The notes under the pieces were generated by a model, which ran no database searches, had not been told where the DNA came from, and worked only from the letters and a program-made list of their open reading frames with translations. DNA of 26,070 bases from Bacilli bacterium. GTDB taxonomy: Bacteria; Bacillota_I; Bacilli_A; RF39; UBA660. Both the position numbers and the translations under genes were made by a program. Where the stretch lies: the NCBI GenBank assembly GCA_017476705.1, contig JAFUZI010000006.1, positions 1 through 26,070 on the forward strand, written 5' to 3'. Positions within the stretch are counted from its first letter, which is position 1; every line of letters begins with the position of its first letter. Positions 6,905-14,864 of this stretch are shown here, in pieces.

Positions 6905-9418
6905 ATGCAAAACAACACTAACTCTGATTCAAAAAAAAGAAGAATGGTTATTGAAATTATTATTGCAATAATAATCCTTCTTTTAATAACAAGCTGTACT
7001 GCAATTAATCTATTTGGTAAAATTGGTAAAAATTCAATTGAGACAAATACTGAAATTGATGATAAAAAAGATATTCCCAAAAATATAAATGATAAATTAT
7101 TCTTTGATATGAATAATACTGGTGTTATAAAAGTAAATCTAGAAGATGGCTTTTTTAAAATAAGTTATTCAATGCAAGGAATTAAAGCTAAAGATTTAGT
7201 ATGTACTACATCTGATGCATCTATTGCAACTTGTACTATAGAAGATGGTTATATAAAAATATATCCTCATAAAAAAGGAAGAGTTCAAATAGAAGTATCT
7301 ACTAAGGTAAATGGTACTAAATATATAGCTAAGACTACAATTGAAATAACATCTAGAGATGATAAAACTATTGATGATATAGGATATTCAAATAAACCAA
7401 GTAATTCAAATAAAACAGATCAAATAGAAAATCCTAATGAAACAGTAGATAATATTAATAAATCAAATGATGCAAGACTTAAATCTCTAATAATTGGCAG
7501 ATATGATTTAAATCCAAATTTTGATAAAAATCGATTTGAATATGTAGTAAATGTTTTAAATAGTACTGATGTTTTAAATATCAAAGCTGAAGTATTACAT
7601 AAAAAAGCAAAAATTATATCTGGTACAGGAAATATCAATTTAAATGGTAAATCGACTATACATGAGATTAAAGTAGCTGCAGAAGATGGAACAATTTTAA
7701 CATATACAATTAAAATAAATAAATTAGAATCTCTTGATAATATATCAAGTGATGCAACATTAAAAGCACTTATATTAGATGGTTATACTTTAAATCCAGA
7801 TTTTATAAGTGATGAAGAAGTTTATAGTATAAAAGTTCCATATACATTAGAGTCTGTTGATGTATTAGCAATTCCTAATATGTTGACATCACTTGTTGTG
7901 ATAAGTGGTAATAAGAATTTAAAAGTTGGTAATAATTTAATCACAATTAAAGTTATTGCTGAAGATGGTACAGAAAAAATATATAAAGTAAATGTTGAAA
8001 GATTAAGTGCTGATATAGATGATATAAATGCATTTTTATCAAATTTAATTGTCAACAATGGTGTTTTAAAAGAAACATTTAAGAAAGATAATTATTTATA
8101 TAATGTAGAAGTTGAATCAAACATTAATAGTCTTGATCTAGGTGTATTTCTTGATGATCCAACATCGACATATGAAATAATTGGAAATAATAATTTAAAA
8201 ACTGGAATGAATAAAATTTATATTAAGGTAACAAGTAAAGATGGTATTAAAAAAACATATGAGCTTGATGTTACTAAAAAAGATATACCAGATACTACTT
8301 TATATTATGTTGATTCACTAAAAGAGTTTAATGTAGGTCTTAGAGATGATAACTATAAAAATATAATAGTTAATTCAAATATATTAAGTGGTAATATTTC
8401 ATCATCTTATCAAAATGGTGTATTAACACTTACAGATGGTGCATCTACTATTACATTTGAGTCACATACATTAAATTTAAGTTATATAGAAGATTCAAGT
8501 TCTTCAGCTTATACAATTAAAGTCAATTATAATAGCGTTGGTACTCATAAAATAATTGTTAAGGGTGTCAAAGCTGGTGTATTAATTGATTCATACGAAA
8601 TAATATTTAATGTTAAAGCTGAATATTTAGTTAAAATATATGCTAATGGAGGATTCTTTAATGAATTTGAAGATACATATACACTTTATTTTAAAGATGG
8701 AGAAAGACTTGATTTAACAGAATATAATAAAGCTTATAAAAAAAGTGATATTAAATGTAAGGTTTATACATTAAAAGAATATAATACAAAAGCTGATGGT
8801 AGTGGTAATGTTTATAATCTTGATATGAATAATATAAAAATTACTTCAGATTTAGAACTTTATGCTATATATGATTTAACTGGTACAGTTGATTATATAT
8901 CAACATCAAATAAATTATATTTGGCCGATGTAGATATTTTTAAACTTGAAAATGGAGTTAAAGGATTTATCTATCCTGGAGCAAATGGAGCATATATAAT
9001 GCATATTAAAAATACTACTGAGGCTAAGATAACACTTAAATCAATGGATATTGAGGAAGATAGTATTTGTACTGATAATGTATGTTTAAATATGGGATAT
9101 ATTGTTAAATATACAAATAATTCAATTAATAATTATAATTATTTATTTGGTAGTAATAATGTCTACTCAATATTAAATGATGAAGCTGATAGTACCAAAG
9201 ATAATCATGATGGTACATATCATAATAAAAAAACAATATTTTTAAATAATATTGAATTAAATCCAGATGAAGAAACAGAAATTTCTCTATTGTGGAAATG
9301 GGTTGATTCAGAGTCTGATACTAAGATAGGTAAGTATTCAGCAGGCAATACATCTGATACTTTCTATTTACTTACTGTATCTTATACATATGATAAAGAA
9401 GAAGAGGTTTGCGAGTGA
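6905..9418 (+). CDS. cadherin-like repeat surface protein with C-terminal TasA-like domain
   Basis: This 837-residue anchored extracellular protein is probably a scaffold, tip or adhesin of the fibre. ATG 6905 is used because AAAGGGGTG precedes it; the earlier in-frame ATG at 6887 overlaps that site. The basic start is followed by a long hydrophobic segment (14-30) ending ITSC (Cys31), either a membrane anchor or a lipobox. Then come an Ig/Big-like domain (about 55-150), a linker, three cadherin-like beta-sandwich repeats (about 189-274, 283-368, 374-460; each opens with a Leu-rich strand and ends with AEDGT or SKDGI followed by a TYTI/IYKV/TYEL strand), another beta domain (about 466-575), and a segment like the Listeria-Bacteroides repeat (about 576-660). 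Residues about 671-835 resemble the fibre subunit (YPGANGAYIMHI, LLWKWV, TKIGKYSAG, LLTVSYTY). There is no LPXTG. It overlaps the next gene by four bases. Confidence 0.85.
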   Translation: MQNNTNSDSKKRRMVIEIIIAIIILLLITSCTAINLFGKIGKNSIETNTEIDDKKDIPKNINDKLFFDMNNTGVIKVNLEDGFFKISYSMQGIKAKDLVCTTSDASIATCTIEDGYIKIYPHKKGRVQIEVSTKVNGTKYIAKTTIEITSRDDKTIDDIGYSNKPSNSNKTDQIENPNETVDNINKSNDARLKSLIIGRYDLNPNFDKNRFEYVVNVLNSTDVLNIKAEVLHKKAKIISGTGNINLNGKSTIHEIKVAAEDGTILTYTIKINKLESLDNISSDATLKALILDGYTLNPDFISDEEVYSIKVPYTLESVDVLAIPNMLTSLVVISGNKNLKVGNNLITIKVIAEDGTEKIYKVNVERLSADIDDINAFLSNLIVNNGVLKETFKKDNYLYNVEVESNINSLDLGVFLDDPTSTYEIIGNNNLKTGMNKIYIKVTSKDGIKKTYELDVTKKDIPDTTLYYVDSLKEFNVGLRDDNYKNIIVNSNILSGNISSSYQNGVLTLTDGASTITFESHTLNLSYIEDSSSSAYTIKVNYNSVGTHKIIVKGVKAGVLIDSYEIIFNVKAEYLVKIYANGGFFNEFEDTYTLYFKDGERLDLTEYNKAYKKSDIKCKVYTLKEYNTKADGSGNVYNLDMNNIKITSDLELYAIYDLTGTVDYISTSNKLYLADVDIFKLENGVKGFIYPGANGAYIMHIKNTTEAKITLKSMDIEEDSICTDNVCLNMGYIVKYTNNSINNYNYLFGSNNVYSILNDEADSTKDNHDGTYHNKKTIFLNNIELNPDEETEISLLWKWVDSESDTKIGKYSAGNTSDTFYLLTVSYTYDKEEEVCE

Positions 9419-9963
9419 TATTTATGAAATACATAATTAATTTTATAAAAGCTATATTTATATTTTTAATAATTGTTTTATGTATATATAATGTTTATAA
9501 TTATATAAATATAAAAGTACTAAAAAACGATTTAACAAAAGTTAATGGATATGCAGTTTTAGAAGTTGTATCTGGTTCAATGGAACCTACCATTAAAATA
9601 GGCGATATAATTGTCATAGATACTAAATCTAAGACTTATGAAATTGGTGATGTAATAACATTTTACGATACAAATGGTAACTTTGTAACACATAGAATAG
9701 TTGATATTAAAGGTGGGAAGATGATTACCAAAGGTGATAATAATAAATCACCTGATGAAGATATGAATATAGATCATATCGTTGGTAAATATATCTATAA
9801 AGTTCCATTCTTAGGTTCTTTCCTAAATATTTTTAGAAATCCATTATATTTAGGACTTATTCTAGTAATTGGAATACTTTTCTGTTATTTAATAAGTACT
9901 GATAAAAATGGTAAACCAATTGTTAAACATAAACCTAATAGATTTGATAATTGGACTTGGTAA
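9415..9963 (+). CDS. SipW-type signal peptidase I (second copy)
   Basis: This is a second membrane signal peptidase of the SipW type. GTG 9415 is favoured: GAGGT lies six bases upstream and the codon overlaps the previous stop (GTGA), which suggests translational coupling; ATG 9424 is an alternative with no good ribosome site. A hydrophobic N-terminal segment (about 10-28) is followed by SGSMEP (Ser55), THRI (His93) and KGDNN (Asp108), so the catalytic residues are intact. A C-terminal membrane segment lies near 145-160, and the cytoplasmic tail ends in NRFDNWTW. It differs clearly from the first copy outside the motifs, so it is not a recent duplicate. Its position directly before two further AKY-type signal-peptide proteins suggests these are its substrates, while the first copy handles the upstream subunit. 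Confidence 0.92.
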   Translation: MIFMKYIINFIKAIFIFLIIVLCIYNVYNYINIKVLKNDLTKVNGYAVLEVVSGSMEPTIKIGDIIVIDTKSKTYEIGDVITFYDTNGNFVTHRIVDIKGGKMITKGDNNKSPDEDMNIDHIVGKYIYKVPFLGSFLNIFRNPLYLGLILVIGILFCYLISTDKNGKPIVKHKPNRFDNWTW

Positions 9964-9978
9964 GAAAGGGGGTATTAT

Positions 9979-10617
9979 ATGAAGAGTAATATACTACATA
10001 ATAAATTATTTAGAATGAATTTACTTAGATGGTTTGTATTATATATTGGAGTAATATCAATTTTTACTACTGTAGTAACTTACTCTAAATATATAACAGC
10101 CCTTCCAACTAAGGATAATGCAAGACCTGCAAAATTTAATGTAATAATAACAAATGATAAAATATGTTCTACTTTATCAACACTTTGTAATTTAGATAAA
10201 TATAAACCATATGATGAGATAGAATATTATTTTACGGTTGATACAAATGAAGTTGAAGTTTTAGCTGATATAGTTCTTAAAATATCAGTTAATAAAGAAT
10301 TTAGAATAATTAGTTTTACGTATATGGGAGATACAGATTATACAATAAATATGCCTGAATATGGAGCAATGGATGATAGTTTAAGTGATGTATCAATGCC
10401 TGATGAATATAAGCTAAATTATACTAATAATTCTTTAGAAGAAGATAAAAACAATGTAATAACACTTATTGGTACAACAGGAGCATATAAAAGTAAAACA
10501 CAAACTTATAAAATTAAATTAAAATTTATGAAAGATGCTTATGATAGTTCATATTCATCTAATCATGATTATGAAAAGATTGTAAGAATTGGTTATTCTG
10601 CTAACCAAAAAATATAG
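9979..10617 (+). CDS. secreted TasA-like protein, minor subunit candidate
   Basis: This 212-residue protein is preceded by AAAGGGGGT and lies 15 bases after the second SipW-type gene. The long basic leader MKSNILHNKLFRMNLLRWF is followed by a hydrophobic stretch and VVTYSKYITALPTKDNARPAKFNV, which parallels the fibre subunit (GTYAKYTS...ARVARWNI) in spacing and residues. This is the main evidence that it is a SipW substrate of the TasA/camelysin group. The rest is predicted beta-rich: two Cys (CSTLSTLC) shortly after the signal region, a VLADIVLKISVN strand pair, and a C-terminal strand (YKIKLKF). The Cys pair could form a short disulphide loop, absent from the main subunit. It may be a minor, anchoring or tip subunit. 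Overall similarity is weak, so the family call rests on the signal region and context. Confidence 0.75.
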   Translation: MKSNILHNKLFRMNLLRWFVLYIGVISIFTTVVTYSKYITALPTKDNARPAKFNVIITNDKICSTLSTLCNLDKYKPYDEIEYYFTVDTNEVEVLADIVLKISVNKEFRIISFTYMGDTDYTINMPEYGAMDDSLSDVSMPDEYKLNYTNNSLEEDKNNVITLIGTTGAYKSKTQTYKIKLKFMKDAYDSSYSSNHDYEKIVRIGYSANQKI

Positions 10618-10637
10618 ATAGAAAGGTGGGATTTTGG

Positions 10638-12422
10638 ATGAATAAAAGAAGTATAAGCTTATATTTTGTCTTGTTCACTGCTATAATTAATATATTAGTA
10701 TTTACAGATTTTCCAAAATCTCATGCTAAATATATTAAAACAGAAGAAGAGACTATAAGTTATGAAACATCTATAAAAAAATTAAAATTATCTACTGGTG
10801 AGGGAAGTGAATATACAACAAAAGATAATGTATCACTTTTATCATCATCAGTTAAAGATCATGCTGTATTTACAGTTAAGTTTAATAGAAGTAATTCAAT
10901 GTATATAGATTCAAATGGTATTTATTCTGATACACTTGATACATATAGATTTGTTGTAAAAGATAATAAAAATGCATGTTATATTAAGAATAATTCAATA
11001 AGTACTTTAAATGGTAATATAACAATAAATAATTCTAAAGAATTTACAGTAACATACAATAATAATTTATCAGATACTGTTAATTTAATACTTGAATGTA
11101 ATGTTGTAGATAATCCTAATATTGATAATGCATCAGATAATATTTATGTAGCATTTGATGTTTTAGAGTCTATTACAAACTATAATAATAATAAAGAAGA
11201 AGAATTTACATATATTGAGTTTGGATATCCACTTGTTTTAAATGACTATTTTGAAGCAGTTAATGCTTGGCATCCTGAAGAGGATGATCCAATTGTTAAC
11301 TATAAATATAATAAAGCTATAGAAGCATTAAATAATAAATATTCATATTTAGATGATACTACAAGGGGAGAATTAGTAGAATATTTTGATACAGTATTTA
11401 AAGATGCTGTAGAAGATGATGAAGCATTTATGGCAAATATTAATTCACTTAAAGGTTTTACATATGATGAATCATTAGAAAACCCATACGTATTCTCATC
11501 TAATTTTGCTGGTAATGCACTAACTTCGATTAGATATGATAAATCAGTTGATAAAACAAAATATAATTTTTATTTCTCTGAATTATCTAATTTATCAATT
11601 GAAGATAGAAAAGCTATATTTGATGAATATTTTGATTCATATGCATCAAGCACTTTAATGGAATCTTCAAATAAAGATAAAATAATTAATTATATTAATA
11701 GTTATATTGAAGATCCTGAAAATTTACTAGATGGATTTGCTAAAATGTTTGAAGGTGTTATTTTTGGTATAAGCGCAACAACTAATAATGATATTTTAAC
11801 ATTATCATTTACAGACGCAATTTTAACACTTATCAATAATTCAGAGCTTCCTCAAGAATTATTCAGTGAAAATGATACAATAACTTTAGTAAATAAAGCA
11901 AAAAATAAAGATGAAATGTATACTGATTTCAAAACAATGTTAGCAAGTATAAAAATGAATAATCCAGAGTTAATTAGTGATGAAATGTGGAACAATTTTG
12001 CTACATATTCAAGTACAAATGATCCATTCTGGTATCATAAAATTATAACACTAAATAGTAATGAAGCAGAGAATGTTACAATTTATTCATATTTCTATAT
12101 ACTAGAAAATGATAATGTTTTAGTAAACTTCTATAGTGATGCTTTAAATACATACATTAAGTTTACTAAGTTAGACCATAATATACCAGTTTTACTTGCA
12201 TCTTCAGTAGGTAAAACAACATATAATAAATCATTTGGTGATATTATAAATGATATAGATGTATTACTTGAAAATGGTATTTCAATTACATCTTGGCCAG
12301 GTGTTTATGATACTCAAGTTGATGGGGACTCTATTACACATAGATATTATGTTATAAATGGTATTACATATGACTTCTTTACTAAAGATAATATTAGTTA
12401 TGTAAGGTATACAACTAAATAA
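10638..12422 (+). CDS. large secreted protein with SipW-type signal peptide
   Basis: This 594-residue extracellular protein of unknown role closes the fibre locus. ATG 10638 follows AAAGGTGGG at a good distance; an in-frame GTG at 10626 lies in that site. The leader MNKRSISLYFVLFTAIINIL ends in FPKSHAKYIKTEE, again with the AKY motif of the two other candidate substrates. The first part of the mature protein (to about residue 190) looks beta-rich and TasA-like (AVFTVKFN, TFT/TVN strands). The remainder is mixed alpha/beta, very Asn/Asp/Tyr-rich, with repeated helix-like segments (for example EDRKAIFDEYFDSYASS) that I cannot assign. No membrane segment besides the leader, no LPXTG, only two or three Cys. 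It could be an accessory or cell-contact component. The stop codon immediately precedes a terminator. Confidence 0.75.
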   Translation: MNKRSISLYFVLFTAIINILVFTDFPKSHAKYIKTEEETISYETSIKKLKLSTGEGSEYTTKDNVSLLSSSVKDHAVFTVKFNRSNSMYIDSNGIYSDTLDTYRFVVKDNKNACYIKNNSISTLNGNITINNSKEFTVTYNNNLSDTVNLILECNVVDNPNIDNASDNIYVAFDVLESITNYNNNKEEEFTYIEFGYPLVLNDYFEAVNAWHPEEDDPIVNYKYNKAIEALNNKYSYLDDTTRGELVEYFDTVFKDAVEDDEAFMANINSLKGFTYDESLENPYVFSSNFAGNALTSIRYDKSVDKTKYNFYFSELSNLSIEDRKAIFDEYFDSYASSTLMESSNKDKIINYINSYIEDPENLLDGFAKMFEGVIFGISATTNNDILTLSFTDAILTLINNSELPQELFSENDTITLVNKAKNKDEMYTDFKTMLASIKMNNPELISDEMWNNFATYSSTNDPFWYHKIITLNSNEAENVTIYSYFYILENDNVLVNFYSDALNTYIKFTKLDHNIPVLLASSVGKTTYNKSFGDIINDIDVLLENGISITSWPGVYDTQVDGDSITHRYYVINGITYDFFTKDNISYVRYTTK

Positions 12423-12450
12423 AAACTATTGAAAATTCAATAGTTTTTTT
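12421..12450 (+). terminator. terminator of the fibre locus
   Basis: AAAAACTATTGA (12421-12432) pairs with TCAATAGTTTTT (12437-12448) around a 4-base loop and is followed by T residues. It also contains the -35 of the mutL promoter. Confidence 0.88.
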
Positions 12451-12458
12451 GTTATAAT
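12429..12458 (+). promoter_or_regulatory. mutL promoter embedded in the terminator
   Basis: TTGAAA (12429-12434) lies in the stem and loop of the preceding terminator, and TATAAT (12453-12458) comes just after its T run, with an 18-base spacer. The mutL start codon is only 15 bases beyond the -10, so the leader must be very short. Confidence 0.65.
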
Positions 12459-12473
12459 TGAGTAGGTGATTGT

Positions 12474-14252
12474 ATGTCAAAAATAAAACAAATGGATGAA
12501 ATTTTAGCTAATAAAATAGCCGCTGGTGAAGTAGTTGAAAGATGCGCATCAGTTGTAAAAGAATTAGTTGAAAATAGCATAGATGCAAATAGTCGTGAAA
12601 TAAAAATTGATTTAATAGAAGCAGGGACAAAAGAAATAAAAGTAACTGACGATGGTGTTGGAATGGATAGAGAAGATGCAGTACTTGCTTTTTCACGTCA
12701 CGCAACAAGTAAAATTAAAGATGAAGAAGATTTATTTCATATAACAACACTTGGCTTTCGTGGAGAGGCATTAGCTTCTATTGCAAGCGTATCACATGTT
12801 CATATGGAAACTTGTTCATCTGATGTTGGAACTATGGTTGAGATAAACGGAGGTAAGCTAGATAATGTAGCACCAGCTTTATCTAGACGTGGAACACAAA
12901 TCATTATTAGAGATTTATTTTATAATACACCAGCTCGCCTTAAACATATGAAAAGCCTATATACTGAACTTGCAAGTATAACAGATTATGTAAATAAAAT
13001 AGCGCTTTCTCATCCTGATATAAAGTTTGTTTTAACAAATAATGGTGGAACGCTACTTAATACAGATGGATCAGGGAATCTTTTAAAAGTTATAAAATCA
13101 ATATATGGAATTGAAACGGTAAAAAAAATGGTTGATGTAAGTATTTCGGATGATGACTATGAAATAACAGGCTTTATATCACTTCCTGAGGTACATAGAT
13201 CAAGTAGAAATACTATGATTACTTTAGTTAATGGACGTGTAGTTAGAAATCAAGATTTAAATAGAGTAATAAATGATGCATATCATTCTTATAAGCCGGA
13301 TAACAGATATCCAATTGTTGTAATTAATATTGATGTTGATCCAACACTTGTCGATGTTAATGTACATCCAACTAAAATGGATATTAAATTTTCTAAAATG
13401 GAGGAATTACTTAATCTTGTTTCACGCATGATAAAAGAAAAAATAAAAGAAAAAATATTAATTCCTCATCTAGAGGTTGAAAGTCCAATTGTTATGAATA
13501 CAAGTTTTATTGAAGAAAATAATAGAACTGATGAGATTAAACCTTTAAAGACACCTAAATATGTTGAACAAACATTAAAATTTGATATAGATAATAATTT
13601 TACAATCAATGAAGAAATTGATAAATATACTGAGGAAGAAAAACGAGAATTTCCAAATTTATCATTTGTAGGTGTTGTTCATTCTACTTACATAATATGT
13701 CAAGATGAATCAGGTATGTATTTAGTAGATCAGCATGCTGCAAAAGAAAGAGTAAATTATGAATTGTTTAAAGAAAGAATGGGACATCCTAATACAGAAA
13801 TAGAAAAATTACTTTTCCCAATTACTATAGAATTATCAACTAATGAATATATAGTCCTTCGTGAAAATTTTAATGTTTTAGAAGATATGGGATTTGATGT
13901 AGAAGAGTTTGGAATAAATTCAATTATTATTAAATCACATCCTACATGGATTCCAAAAGATCAAGCAGAAGAGTCAATTAAAAGAATAATTGAGTTAATT
14001 GTTACTTTAGAAGATAAATTTGATATAGAAAAATTTAATGAAAGTGCCGCAACTATGCTTGCATGTAAGCTTGCAATTAAAGCTAATCAATATGTATCTG
14101 AAGAAGAATTGGTTGAATTACTTCATGACTTAAAGAAATGTAAAAATCCATTTAATTGCCCTCACGGAAGACCAACAATAGTATTTTATTCTAATTATGA
14201 TTTAGAAAAAATGTTTAAAAGAAGTGGATTTGAAAACTTTAAAACAAATTAA
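12474..14252 (+). CDS. mutL: DNA mismatch repair endonuclease MutL
   Basis: MutL couples mismatch recognition by MutS to strand incision. The 592-residue product starts at an ATG after AGGTGA. The GHKL ATPase domain is complete: IAAGEVVERCASVVKELVEN near residue 15, the DDGVGM motif, TLGFRGEALASI, and the DVNVHPTK segment near 295. The C-terminal domain keeps the metal-dependent nicking motif DQHA-x2-E-x4-E starting at residue 419, together with ACKLAIKA and CPHGRPT, so this is an endonuclease-type MutL as in Bacillus rather than the E. coli type. mutS, often directly upstream in related bacteria, is not next to it; the preceding gene belongs to the fibre locus, so mutL appears separately transcribed here. 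Confidence 0.97.
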   Translation: MSKIKQMDEILANKIAAGEVVERCASVVKELVENSIDANSREIKIDLIEAGTKEIKVTDDGVGMDREDAVLAFSRHATSKIKDEEDLFHITTLGFRGEALASIASVSHVHMETCSSDVGTMVEINGGKLDNVAPALSRRGTQIIIRDLFYNTPARLKHMKSLYTELASITDYVNKIALSHPDIKFVLTNNGGTLLNTDGSGNLLKVIKSIYGIETVKKMVDVSISDDDYEITGFISLPEVHRSSRNTMITLVNGRVVRNQDLNRVINDAYHSYKPDNRYPIVVINIDVDPTLVDVNVHPTKMDIKFSKMEELLNLVSRMIKEKIKEKILIPHLEVESPIVMNTSFIEENNRTDEIKPLKTPKYVEQTLKFDIDNNFTINEEIDKYTEEEKREFPNLSFVGVVHSTYIICQDESGMYLVDQHAAKERVNYELFKERMGHPNTEIEKLLFPITIELSTNEYIVLRENFNVLEDMGFDVEEFGINSIIIKSHPTWIPKDQAEESIKRIIELIVTLEDKFDIEKFNESAATMLACKLAIKANQYVSEEELVELLHDLKKCKNPFNCPHGRPTIVFYSNYDLEKMFKRSGFENFKTN

Positions 14253-14286
14253 AAAGTGTGAGTTTAAACTTGCACTTTCTTAATTT
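14253..14286 (+). terminator. probable mutL terminator
   Basis: AAAGTGTGAGT (14253-14263) pairs with ACTTGCACTTT (14268-14278), with two G-T pairs and a TTAA loop. The T tract is interrupted (CTTAATTT), so termination may be partial. It begins directly after the mutL stop and runs into the next -35. Confidence 0.65.
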
Positions 14287-14312
14287 GACAAATGGTTTAT
14301 TAATGTTATAAT
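14285..14312 (+). promoter_or_regulatory. promoter of the TagF-like short gene
   Basis: TTGACA (14285-14290) and TATAAT (14307-14312) with a 16-base spacer and TG extended -10, the same arrangement as at 4118-4145. Both hexamers are consensus. Confidence 0.8.
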
Positions 14313-14341
14313 AAATGCCATAAGTGTTTGAGGGGGATTAT

Positions 14342-14785
14342 ATGAAAAAAGAAAGCATTATTGCCGTAGTCCCATCTTATGATTCGATGGATGATGATTA
14401 TTTATCAAGATGGACAAAACTACTAAACAATAAGAACTTAACTAAAATGTTAAAAAAAACTAATACAAGAATTTATTTTTATAGCAAAAGTAATTTAAAG
14501 TTTAAATCAGAAATGATAAGTATAAAAAGAAAGATAAAATTAGAAGATATAAATTTATTAGTAACAGATAATTTATCATTAGAACTTAGTTATATTAATT
14601 TATTTAAGCCAGTTATTTATTATAGATTTAATAAAGAAAAAGAGTTTAATAGAAAGTTGTCATTTGGTAAAGTATTATCTGAAGAAGAAGATGTAATTAA
14701 TAAAATTATTGGATATATTAATTTAGATTATAGAATTGAAAATTACTATCAAAGAAAAATAAATGCTTATCTAGCAACACTTTAG
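14342..14785 (+). CDS. short TagF-like (CDP-glycerol glycerophosphotransferase family) fragment protein
   Basis: The 147-residue product resembles only the C-terminal nucleotide-binding half of CDP-glycerol glycerophosphotransferases (TagB/TagF, GT-B fold), which extend wall teichoic acid. ATG 14342 follows GAGGGGGA; a GTG at 14324 is too early. Similarity is seen in AVVPSYDSMDDDYLSRW, the LLNNKNLTKMLKK helix, IYFYSKSNLK where full enzymes usually read FYxHP, LLVTDNLSLELSYINLFKP (normally ITDYSS...), and VIYYRFNKEKEF. The His of the FYxHP-like site and the DYSS serines are not preserved, so catalysis is doubtful. It has a consensus promoter and a strong ribosome site and no internal stops, so it looks like a maintained short protein rather than debris. 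Family call is by pattern recognition and is moderate. Confidence 0.6.
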   Translation: MKKESIIAVVPSYDSMDDDYLSRWTKLLNNKNLTKMLKKTNTRIYFYSKSNLKFKSEMISIKRKIKLEDINLLVTDNLSLELSYINLFKPVIYYRFNKEKEFNRKLSFGKVLSEEEDVINKIIGYINLDYRIENYYQRKINAYLATL

Positions 14786-14792
14786 AAAAAGT

Positions 14793-14834
14793 AGACTAAT
14801 TAATTATTTTTTGGTATAATTAATTAGTCTTTTA
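14793..14834 (+). terminator. hairpin terminator with embedded -10 element
   Basis: AGACTAATTAATTA (14793-14806) pairs perfectly with TAATTAATTAGTCT (14817-14830) around a 10-base loop that is itself T-rich, followed by TTTA. It terminates the short gene's transcript. Confidence 0.75.
14812..14820 (+). promoter_or_regulatory. extended -10 element for the RNase J-like gene
   Basis: TGGTATAAT (TATAAT at 14815-14820) sits in the loop and right arm of the terminator hairpin. There is no good -35 at the expected distance, so promoter activity would depend on the TGn extension. The leader to the ATG at 14865 would be about 38 bases. Confidence 0.5.
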
Positions 14835-14864
14835 TTATGTAAAAAAAATTAGAAAGGAGATTTT

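Noticed and set aside
6905..6997. Cys31 of the cadherin-repeat protein as a definite lipobox
   Set aside because: ITSC fits the pattern, but the hydrophobic segment continues on both sides as in a plain membrane anchor, so I left it open in the annotation.
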